Origin: Blastobasis lacticolella | Lineage: Eukaryota; Arthropoda; Insecta; Lepidoptera; Blastobasidae | Reading direction: 5' to 3' | Length of the DNA stretch: 64,000 nt | Assembly: GCA_905147135.1 (NCBI GenBank) | Contig: LR990067.1 | Coordinates: 3,906,001 to 3,970,000 of the forward strand | In this document: positions 54,484 through 64,000 of the stretch, one piece after another | Layout of the letters: every line of letters begins with the position of its first letter | Position numbering within the stretch: position 1 is the first letter of the stretch | Notes under the pieces: model-generated | Databases searched by the model: none | Told to the model about the DNA's origin: nothing | Seen by the model: only the letters and a program-made list of their open reading frames with translations | Translations under genes and position numbers: made by a program

Positions 54484-56050
54484 ACTCAATCATCATCACC
54501 ATCATATCAGCCAGAAGACGCCCACTACTGGGCATAGGCCTTCCCCAGAGATCTCCGGTCCTGTGCTTTCCGCATCCAGCTGGCCGAGATCCTTACCAGG
54601 TCGTCGGTCCACCTTGTGGGAGGCCTACCCATGCTGCGTTTTCCGGTACGTGGTCGCCACTCGAGAATCGGCCATCTGCTCTTCGAGCTGTGTGCCCTGC
54701 CCACTGCCACTTCAGTCTGGCAATCCTTAGATTAGATACTCAATATGACGGCGATAAGTTTACCATAGCAAGGATCTGACCTCCTAACTCCAATGCCATC
54801 TCTTATTATCTGTACTCCATTATTATCTGTATCCCTAAGCTCTACAAACTATAGGCAAAACTCATTCTTCTGTCGTGCACCTAATTCATTGAATGAACTG
54901 CCTGACTGTACCCATCTTGATCTTTTTAATTCAAAATCAAATTCATTTAAGGCTGCACTCTCAAAAAATTGGTTTGATTCAGTTCCCTAACTATTATTTT
55001 ATTATAAGCATCCAATTCATGGTTTCGTAATAATTTAGGCAAGTGTTTATTGTTTATTATATAGACTTTTATATGCGAAAACATGTAAATGGTCGATAGA
55101 CTCTTTGTACTAATTCTATTTAGCTATTAAGTACTGTTTGTTTTCCGAAGAAAATAAAATAAAATAAATAAATAATTATGAGCTGTGGACAGCTGTGCAC
55201 ACTAAGGTTGTGGAATTAACTTCTTAGAAAAGTTTTGCGTGGAGAGTACAACATAGAGTTCTTCAAGAAAGGATACCCTTGATTTTCAAACGTCCATATG
55301 CTGCGGTGACGGCTTACCATCAGGCCCGTCAGTAAGGATGTTTGTCCCCTTAGTGGTATAAAAAAATAGTATTTTATTTTCCTAAGGAAAACCAACAGCA
55401 TTTTTTTTATACCACAAAGGTAGCATACAAGCTTACGGCCTGCCTGATGGTAAGTAGTCACCGCAGCCTATTGACATTTGCAATACCAGTTGCATCACCC
55501 ACGCGTTGCCGACCCCGTAAACATATTTTCACCCCGTTCTTGAAGAACTCCATGTTGTACTCTCCAGGGAAAACCTCTCCAGGCAGTTCATTCCACAACC
55601 TTAGTGTGCGTGGGAAAAAGTTCCTCTGGAATCGCACAGTTGTTACAATAATCAAATTTTTAGCATTACGTAGCTAATTCTAAAAATGTAGTTTTGTCAT
55701 TGGCATTTTAACAATTATGTACTTATACTTTAAGTGTTTTTAAATGCTGTAAAACTGTAATATGAACTAATAAATAAATCAATAATGTAGGCTTCCGCTG
55801 TATCTCTACCGCCTAGGAATAGGCGAGCTGGGGGAAATACCACTCTCCCACAGATGGGGTGGAGTCCCGCAGGGCAACATGTTATCACCAACGTAACATT
55901 CGAATCTATATAGCAGCGTCGGTCTGCCTGTTTGTTCGTATGTATGTATTTCCGGTAACTCCTCCTTAACCACTCAACGGATTTTCATGCGGTTTTCAAC
56001 ATCACTTAGAGAATTTCTTTCGGAAGGTTTATGTGTATAATACGTGCATA
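54484..56050 (-). repeat. Inverted segmental duplication, right arm
   Basis: Counterpart of 47165-48440, longer because a 5'-truncated LINE (about 54795-55172, plus; NELPDCTHLDLFNSKSNSF, AAATAAATAAATAA tail) is inserted where the left arm is continuous (GCGATGGCATTGGAGTTAGG). Arms are about 6 kb apart and enclose the chorion-like gene at 49709. Confidence 0.7.
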
Positions 56051-56399
56051 TCAAGTTGTGTTAAAACCATGTAAATCAAAACGATTGATATTTAGTCCTA
56101 TGAATCAATTTGAGACGAGCACCAAAAATTTTTTTTAAAAATGGGAGAAGTTATGACGTAATCTTTTTTGTACTTTCAATTCCCTTACAGTTTCCATACA
56201 AAAAAATATGACGTCATAACTGTTCTCCTTTTTTTGTGTTGTCCAGTTATACCGCTTTTCATGCTTTTAATTTTTAAATTTAACTGCATTTCTTGATAGC
56301 AACTAGAGTAGGTAAGCTCTCTCAAATTTGAATCCTAGAGTTTTCATATGGTTGCAAACAGCACAAAATAATCAACACGACATACCAACTTGAACTAAC

Positions 56400-56561
56400 C
56401 GTATTTCTCACCGTTACAGCATATTATGTCATATTAGATCGAAACGATAAGATCGATAAATGATTAACAAATGTTTTACTATAAATGGTTATGTCCACGC
56501 TTCTTCAATCACTCACATTTCGAATAGCACCAGTAGTAAAGTAAAATATTAATTATTAAAA
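56400..56561 (+). promoter_or_regulatory. Promoter of the Asn-repeat secreted protein gene
   Basis: TATAAAT at 56480-56486 and an initiator-like ATCACTCAC near 56507-56515, with GATA motifs (CGATAAGATCGATAAATG) at about 56443-56460. Confidence 0.6.
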
Positions 56562-58337
56562 ATGAAATACGTTTTAGTGTTCGCCATCGTCGCCCATGTG
56601 GCCGTTTACCAGGTAAATATCATAAGTTCTTAAGTATTATTTTTATTAGCAGTTTGGTTATAAAAAATATGTATAATTCTTGGGGTTTATATAAAAATAT
56701 TATGTTATAGCCTATCGCTTAAGTGGTTCAACGCCATGAAATTGAAAACAATAGAAAATATTTTGTTTGTACCTATATCATTTTTGCACACTTAGTGCTA
56801 TAAGGTCAGCAACGTTGCAAGATTCGCAACATACACCACAACAGTCGACTAAATTTAGTCTAATAATGTCTTTTCTACACTTTTTATTATTATTATAGCC
56901 TTTATTTTTCCCAATTCATTCATTAACATTAATACAATTCACAATCAATAATAATAATTAATCATCAGTTATAAATTACAATGTTAATTCTAGCATAAAA
57001 TATTTTATAATTGTATCTAATTTATAGTATTATAAGCGATAGATAATTAATTATTAAAATAAATAACATAATAAATTAACATTAGCCTAATAACTTAAAT
57101 TGTAACCTATTTCTTCATTATTGGGTACCCATTTTTGGGTATAGGCCTGCTCCAACATTTTCCAGTATTTTCTAGCTCTTGCGTGGCGGGTCCAAGTTTC
57201 TATACTTAGACCGTAGAAAATAGTTTATTTTTTATAATTGGACTAGCCAGGTATTTGACCACCATCTCACCTGGGAATAAGAGACGATGCGGCTGATGAT
57301 GGAGCATGCTTGTCTGTCTGTGGTATCTCATTTATACGTTACCCAATTCTCTACAATACATTTCACAAGATGTTATTAATCAATCAAACATCTGTATTGT
57401 GACACCCAGGTTATACATTAAATAAATAAATAATAAATTAATTAATAAATAATCGTGGACAAATTCACACAACGCTATCTAGCCCCAAAGTAAGCAAAGC
57501 TTGTGCTATGGGTGCTAGTTAACTGATAACCTACTTATATACTTTTAAATACATACTTATTATACATAGAACACCCAGACCCGTAACAGAAATTAAAATT
57601 CATCATTTCAATTTCTGCCCGGCCGGGAATCGAACCCAGGACCTCTTGCGTGGCAGACAGTGGCATGTTGACCACTGAACCACTCAGGTCGTCACCAGGA
57701 ACCACCAAATGCAGGTCTTAGATAATTCGATATTAGAGCGATGCATATAATATAAAATTTGAGTAGGTATACGTTATCTTGTACTTACTACGTTATTTTA
57801 CACGTCACGTTATCCTACGTTATCTTACATACACACTGCCATATCCCACAAGGGTAGGCAGACATATCATCTTATTCTTATGTTATTCATTTCTACCCTC
57901 AGACCGTCGGCCAGATAATCCGATCATTGCCGAGCGTGGTCGGCTACCCCTCGCCCTGCTCGTCACCCTGCTCTAACGTCTGCCCCAACTTCCTGGCCGC
58001 CAACATGCTTAACCAGAACCTGCTCGCCGGCAACGTGTTCGCCCCCAACGTTCTCAACTCGAACCTGCTCGCCCCCAACGTTCTCAACTCGAACCTGTTC
58101 GCCCCCAACGTTCTCAACTCTAACGTTGTGTCCGGTCCTAACATGATTTCCAACCCAATGCTCGCGCCAGCGCCCTCTGTCGCCAACAGCTTGGCTGACA
58201 CTCTGTCCCTGCTGACCGTGAGCAGTCTGCTGTCGGAGTCTCTGCCCCTAGGGCTCCCGAACGTGGTGGGAGTGCAGGCACCTTTGGTTGGGGGCTGCGG
58301 CTGCGGTTATAACGGCTATGGCAGCATCTTCCTGTAA
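56562..58337 (+). CDS. Secreted protein with APNVLNSN repeats, candidate eggshell component
   Basis: Exon 1 56562-56612 (MKYVLVFAIVAHVAVYQ, donor CAG|GTAAAT) and exon 2 57903-58337 (acceptor TACCCTCAG|ACC), 161 residues. Signal peptide to VG before QII. A Cys-containing stretch (PCSSPCSNVCPN) is followed by three near-perfect NL(L/F)APNVLNS repeats, a Leu/Ser-rich segment and a GGCGCGYNGYGS end. The exon plan (51-base signal exon ending in Gln, long second exon) is exactly that of class A chorion genes, but no chorion core is visible. Family not recognised; eggshell role is inferred from the plan, the Gly-Cys tail and the position. The 1290-base intron holds a LINE tail (57235-57345) and a family 3 SINE (57450-57695). 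Confidence 0.75.
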
Positions 58338-58472
58338 ATCCAGTATTGTAAAAGGTGGACGTTGTGTGTATTGTGTTGGTGTTATAAATTGTATTTAATT
58401 TACTTTCGTATGTTTTATTGCTCATGATTACCTAATATTTTATACTTTGCCATGTGGTATCCGGTAGAGTAT

Positions 58473-58553
58473 CCGAATGTGATGGGAGTACAGGCGCCCC
58501 TGGTTGGGGGCTGCGGCTGCGGTTATGGCGGCTATGGCAGCTTCTTACTGTAA
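58473..58553 (+). pseudogene. Duplicated C-terminal fragment of the preceding gene
   Basis: Encodes PNVMGVQAPLVGGCGCGYGG and a YGSFLL end with stop at 58551-58553, matching the last 27 codons of the gene ending at 58337. No exon 1 or repeat region precedes it. AATAAA at 58673-58678 follows. Confidence 0.75.
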
Positions 58554-58699
58554 TTCCGGTAGACCAGCGTTATCTAGTATACCTTTAGTATGATATGCTC
58601 TCGCTAGAGGTGACTCTTGTGAAGATTTGTTTTTGTTGGTGTTACAGCTATTCTAATGAGATAATAAAGGTGTAAATTATTTAGTGTATTTTTGAGCGT

Positions 58700-59980
58700 T
58701 TTCAATTATTTTTATGTATAACATGTTGTAACATATGCAAACATCCTGCACCGACAATTGTCGGAAAACCACCGAGAAAGTCTACTTCACTGAGTATATG
58801 TATTCAAATTAGTAATTTCGAAACTACTGAACCGATGTTTGTACGGATAAAAAAAAACTAGGAATAATCTCGAATAAACTGGTTTTCAGATTGGTATTTT
58901 GAGATCTAACTTAAATACTAAGCCATATTACGTCTAGTTCTGGTGGGTAGAACCGGAGATATTGCTTGACCTCTCCGCAGTACTAGCATACATACACTAA
59001 AGAGGTCATATAAAATCGTCTCTACATACAATATATTTTAACGCAGACGAAGTCGCAAAAGCTAGTACAACAATAAGATGGGACTTTATGCCACTGCAGT
59101 ACTTTTTATATAATTTTGGCGAAATGGCAAATTTCTTTGGAGAAAATAAATTCATACAGTAAGAGCAGGCACAGCTTAGAATCTATAGAAATGACCTAAG
59201 GGGATTTTTTAGATAATTTAATCATGTTCATTTTTGTTTTTAACAGTTTTTTCTATTTGTTATAATTTTTGTTAAAATTTTAAAAAGTCATATTACAGGA
59301 ACACATTTTGGGTGGTGGGGGAACCGCCAGGGAGGGGTGGGAAACTTTCAGGACTGTGTTTCAGTACATAAGCTAGTAACAGACGTTCAGTTTTGGCTGG
59401 AATCAACCAACCGTCAGTTGCAATCGATACTAATCCTTACGAAATATAAAATAAAGTCCCTTTTGGCTGCTTGGAGTGTTCGTTCGACTTCCGTGGAGTA
59501 TAGTCGCCGCGCAGGCGCTCTTGCGCTAGGTTCGTGCTCGCGTAAAGCGCTGACGCTGCAGCCTACTCCACGTCGTCTACTCGGCCACGGTCGCGATGAC
59601 CCACTTATCGTGCATGAATCACAAACGTTCAGTATAATATTGTGTAATACAATTACTTATTAGGGTGAAGTTCATCAATTTAGTGATTTACTACGGCTGC
59701 CAAAAGCCCAATGAATCGTAAAACAGAAAACAAAATTCTGTTGCACATTTATTATAACGAAGAAAAAAGTAATCGTGAGGAACTGGAATGTTTGGTACAA
59801 GTCCTAAAAATGCAAGTAGAAATGCGCAAAAAGGAGCAAAATGCCTTACTTAAAGATAATATATCTTCAACCACTGTTAGTACTGAAACTGGCAAATGCC
59901 AAGAGAATGAACAATGAATAAATGAAATTGAAATTGAAGAGCAGTATGAGACAGATGAAGAGAAATTAGCCAAAGAAACA
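58700..59980. other. Spacer with a short coiled-coil-like frame
   Basis: 59711-59917 encodes 68 residues from MNRKTENKILLHIYYNEEKS, charged and probably helical, and an acidic frame continues past the stop (INEIEIEEQYETDEEKLAKE). It may be an N-terminal remnant of a transposon protein; not identified. The rest shows no coding signal. Confidence 0.4.
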
Positions 59981-59984
59981 GAGT

Positions 59985-61430
59985 GGGTACGTATTTTAAA
60001 ATTAAATTAAACCATCGCTGGACTCAGATACGTACCCGATATGAGAAAAATTGCAGAAGTTATTATGATACCAAAACTTGGAAACCAACCCAGGAAATAA
60101 CCTCATACAGACCAATTTCTCTATTGCCAATCCCCTTTCTTTTCTTTTATATTATGAAAAGACAGGTATTTGACCGCCATCTCCGCCGTACGCATTATAA
60201 AGGTCGAGCTAAAACGACTCGTGTCGACTCGACTGGAAGATCCACGACATAAGGATGAAGCGCTCGCCCTGATCGCGTCTCCCGATGGCGGAAAGGGACC
60301 GGCGGAATTAGGTCGTGCAGCTGCTTCGCACACTCTCCGAAATGTAACCTGTAGAATACCGACAGACGCGCAACCCTACGCCGATGTTCGAGGCTCTGCA
60401 GCCTAGCCTCAATCAACCGCGGGTCACAAATGATCTTCTTTGCACGTTTATCCACCGAATCCAAAGCCGCCAGTTGATATTTGGCTGATCCATCCCAAAG
60501 GTGGCAGCAGTACTCCATGCAGGATCGCACTTGTGCTTGATATAGCTGAAGCAATTGCTTTGAAGTGAAGTACCGTCTAACCTTCGAGAGGATACCAAGT
60601 TTTTTTGCTGCAATCATGTCAAAGTTATTTGAGAAGCTGTGAGAAGTTATTCTGAGCCCTATAATAGAAGAAAGAAATCTTATCATGGATCTTCAATTTG
60701 GTTTTAGGGAAAAGCATTCAACTATCGATCAAATTGCACAGAATAACTAACGTAATAGAAAAAAACATTTGAAGAAAATAAAGTCTGTTCTACTGTTTTC
60801 TTAGACGTAGCGCCAACATTTGATAAGGTATGGCATGAAGGACTCATGCACAAAGTAAGGGAAATAAACTTCCGAAGCCTTTTGCAGATATTTTAGGATC
60901 TTATCAGGCACAGATAATGTTTAGAGATCGACAAGATGAATATTTAGAACTTAAACCATCAACACCGTATTTGATTGGACCGTGACGTGGCGAATTAAAT
61001 TAAATTAATTGATCAAAATTGGTTTACGTCAATTTTACCAATAAAAAGCCGTCAATCTTCCGGTATTCATGAACAACCAACCAATACCGAGCGAGGTGGG
61101 CCAAGAATAGCAGGAAGGCGGATCCTCGGCCCTCGTGTGCTGCGCAGGGGCCATAAAGCCAAGATGATGATTATAATGATGACGATGATCTAGGCATTAC
61201 ATTAAACACTTTGCATTCATCGTTATCAGTTGATAATAAACTACTCTTGTACAAACAAGTCCTAATGCCGGTACGGACTTACGGCTGGGGCTGGGGCTGG
61301 GGCTGTACCAAACAAAAAAACATACAGGTCATACAACACTTAACAAAATATTAAGGGGCATTATTAATACGCCCTGGTACATAATAAACGACTCCACCGG
61401 GACCTGAAGGTGGGTTTAAATACGCAGAAG
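59985..61430 (+). mobile_element. Decayed Jockey-like LINE with another LINE inserted
   Basis: Plus-strand RT traces: PTQEITSYRPISLLP at about 60090-60135, then IIEERN..MDLQFGFREKHS from 60660, VFLDVA.TFDKVWHEGL at 60800-60845, and LLLYKQVLMPVRTYGWGWG at 61245-61300. 60165-60665 is a minus-strand LINE C-terminus (KKLGILSKVRRYFTSKQLL, YQAQVRSCMEYCCHLWDGSA). Many stops and frameshifts; inactive. Confidence 0.75.
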
Positions 61431-62255
61431 CTCATGAAAAAGGATTCATCATCGTGTGAATGTCGAGGCAATCCAGCTCCTCGATAACACGAATATAGTG
61501 CGAAGACTAAAAAGGACAAAACCTTAGTAACTTTAGTTAGAGTTAGTGTTGTAAATATAAAATACCTACACGTAGTGCAACGAGTGCTTAATACAAAGAA
61601 CACAAGATCAATGTGTCTTTCCCTTAATGGAGACAATAAGAAAAGTGTTAATGGGCACATTCTTAATTATTCTAACTGGCTAATTATGTTAAATTCAAAT
61701 TACTTATTAGTATTTAGGGTAGATTGTAATGTTTTACTTACTAGATAGATAGGTCGTTTAGGAAAAAAGAAATTAGATACGTTGTTTAGGAGGAATTAGC
61801 AGATATACAGACAAACGGACGCCGGGAGCGATGTTTTTTATACCACCAAGGTAGCAAACAAGCTTACGGCCTGCCTGATGGTAAGCAGTCACCGCAGCCT
61901 ATGGACGTTTGCAATACCAGGGGCATCACCCACGCGTTGCCGACCTTGTTAAAAACTTTTAACTCCATGTTGTACTCTCCAGGGAAAACCTCTCCAGGCA
62001 GTTCATTCCACAACCTTAGTGTGCGTGGGAGAAAGTTCCTTTGGAACCGCCCAGTTTGCTACCAATTTGGCTCCAAGGTGCGAGGATGAACTCCCTGTCG
62101 GTGGCGAGCGGTGCGATGATAGAATGTAGCTGTAGGTATAATGTCAAACAATTCTTCAGAACAAACACCTAATAAATAAATAAAGTAACTTGTTTTTTTA
62201 ATTATTTATTAAAAGATCCCCCCGGTACCAATGAAAATGTTGCAGTGCCTAGTCG
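61430..62255. other. Spacer with a LINE 3' end
   Basis: 61845-62060 is the minus-strand LINE end seen at 55400 (TTATACCACCAAGGTAGCAA). No gene is seen in the remainder. Confidence 0.5.
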
Positions 62256-63890
62256 ATGGTACAGAAGGAATTTCGACCTACCCAAACCAGTATAAAAGGA
62301 GCTGATCCGAAGGAATTCCATAAAGATGCTACCAACTTTCCGCTTATCTCACTAAATACAATCTCTTCAATCCTCTCCAGTCTGGCTTCCGACCAGGACA
62401 CAGCACTGTCACTGCTTTGGTAAAAATAACTGATGGCATCAGGATGGGGATAGAGCGTGGTCATGTTACGGTTCTGGCACTTTTGGACTTCAGCAATGCG
62501 ATCAACACTGTCGACCATGACGTTCTCCTGGGTATTGTTCTGTATTGTAACATCTGGGTATTGTAACATCTGTGAGGATGTTGTTGAGTGGTTCGGTAGT
62601 TATTTAGTGGGGCGACGTCAGCGGATTCGTATGGATGACTCCCTCTCAACATGGAGTAAAGTGGATGCTGGTGTTCCGCAGGGTGGTGTCCTTTCTTCAT
62701 TGCTTGTCGCTCTTTTTATAAACAACATCACCGCTAATATTAGATCCAGTTGTCGCTGACGACCTACAAATTTATGCACACTCAACTCCGGATAAATTGT
62801 GACCTAGAATGCATTGCAGACTGGAGTTTTTCGCATGGACGTAAAATCAATGCTTTGAAGACGCAGTTATCATCATCATCGGTAGTTCGAGGATGTTGGC
62901 GAAAGTGGACCACGGGGCGTTGCCCAGTGTTTGCTTTGACGGTGTTCACGTGCCATTTAGTGAGTCCGTTAAAAATCTAGATAATTGAATCTAGTCATAA
63001 TTGACAGGACATTGTCCTGGGGGCCACACATTGCCGAGACCAGCAGCAAGCTGATCGCCTCGTCATCGGCGATGAGAAGGTTGCGCAATTTTCTTTTGAT
63101 ACCAACTAAGATTGCGCTGGTTTAGGCCTTATTACTGCCGATACTTGACTACGCTGACACATGCTTCACTGATCTGACTGAGGAACAACTTCATAAGCTG
63201 GAGCGTCTACAAATATTTTGTATAAAGTTTATTTTCGGCCTTCGTAAGTTTGATCATGTGTCAGAGTTCCGTGCTCGGCTTGGGTGGTTTCCCATCCGTC
63301 AGCGCCGGAATAGTCATGCAGGTACTCTAGCTATTGTATCGTGTACTATTTGACAGCTGTTCGCCACGATACCTCAGCGAGCGCTTCCAGTATGACTCTG
63401 ATGTACAAAGTCGATCCCTCCGTTCTTCGCGTGATCGAACGTTGGTGATGCCCAGTCATGCTACGAGGTTCTACGGCAAATCATTTACTGTCCAGTCGGT
63501 GTGTCTGTGGAATGCTCTGCTCCGTGAGGTGAGGTGTTCTGATACACCTGGTGTATTCCGGGGGAGATTGAAGCAATATCTCCTAGACTTGCATAAATGA
63601 GGTCCTTCGTCTGAGTCTAGATATGGAATAGATTGTTATTTATTGTATTATTAAGTTATTTGTTATGTATTGTTTATTTTATTGGATATGTATCTAAGTA
63701 GTTGCTATTGTTTATGTTAGTATTGTATTTTTTACATTGCCTAAAATGTTAATATTCTTTGATCTGCTTATATGTAATGGTTTCCTGGAAGAGATCGCTC
63801 TCAGCGATAAGGCCGCCCTTGTACCTATATTGTTTTAAACTGTATTTTTACGATCTCCTTTAATGTACAATAAAGTGTTATAAATAAATA
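62255..63890 (+). mobile_element. 5'-truncated Jockey/Daphne-like LINE
   Basis: RT domain pieces: LQSGFRPGHSTVTALVKITD, LLDFSNAINTVDHD (about 62480-62520), VPQGGVLSSLLVALFINNI (62670-62735), then ADDLQIYAHS in another frame, and the C-terminus at 63334-63600 (FTVQSVCLWNALLREVRCSD ... LKQYLLDLHK, stop). The 3' UTR has GATAAGGCCGCCCTTGTACC and AATAAAGTG with an ATAAATAAATAA tail. Frameshifted and inactive. Confidence 0.8.
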
Positions 63891-63934
63891 AATGCTAGCT
63901 CATTTTATACTGGTTTGGAGTATGGTTGTACAAA

Positions 63935-64000
63935 GTATCATCATCACAGCCTTTAACAGTCCACTGTAGGACCTAGGGCCTCTCCCACGAAAGAGGAGCT
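63935..64000. repeat. SINE family 2, cut by the window edge
   Basis: ATCATCATCACAGCC... and CAGTCCACTGTAGGAC match the tail end of 35935-36205. Confidence 0.6.

Noticed and set aside
1..64000. CRISPR array, bacterial operons or phage genes
   Set aside because: The repeats are transposon-derived, genes have spliceosomal introns, and no prokaryotic signals are present.

Overview
The window is nuclear DNA of a moth or butterfly (Lepidoptera, family not determinable from the sequence). The evidence is a chorion (eggshell) gene cluster of two-exon genes, in which a short first exon encodes most of the signal peptide and divergent class A / class B pairs share a roughly 280-bp promoter. It is embedded in a dense layer of lepidopteran non-LTR retrotransposons, tRNA-derived SINEs, MITEs and one BEL/Pao element. 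No CRISPR, rRNA or true tRNA gene is seen.

Layout. 1-4928: 3' part of an I/LOA-like non-LTR retrotransposon with a poly(A) tail, inserted into a second retroelement (4929-6122, minus) that carries only an ORF1-like protein. 6748-28900: three tandem chorion units, each with a class B-like gene on the minus strand and a class A-like gene on the plus strand (B1/A1 7880-10709, B2/A2 18590-21438, B3/A3 24146-26746). Units 1 and 2 are near-identical over about 10.7 kb offset and carry the same ORF1-like retroelement at their left edge. Unit 3 is more diverged and is broken by nested TAA-flanked MITEs. B2 has a one-base deletion that removes its C-terminal arm. 28900-34900: retroelement debris plus one possible small secreted-protein gene. 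34940-37848: a fourth divergent pair in the opposite orientation, with a decayed class A copy on the minus strand, an intact class B-like gene on the plus strand, and a SINE inserted in the shared promoter. 40354-46007: a nearly intact BEL/Pao polyprotein (about 1650 codons, no 5' LTR) bounded by short terminal inverted repeats and sitting inside a SINE. 49709-51315: an unpaired Ser/Asn-rich chorion-like gene flanked by inverted copies of a 1.3-1.6 kb segment. 56562-58337: a short secreted protein with Asn-rich repeats and a Gly-Cys tail, with a duplicated C-terminal fragment downstream. 58700-64000: fragments of Jockey-like non-LTR elements.

How the genes work together: the chorion products are secreted by ovarian follicle cells and co-assemble into the eggshell. 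The conserved central domains form the structural core, while the arms vary strongly between genes here (Trp-containing decapeptides in A1-A3, Ala/Val/Thr arms in B1-B3, Ser-Asn-Gly repeats in B4, Ser/Asn repeats in the gene at 49709). The shared promoters carry TATA boxes facing both ways, GATA motifs, C/EBP-like TTGCAAAT motifs and the TCACGT hexamer known from silkmoth chorion promoters. All assignments rest on reading the sequence; no database search was possible.
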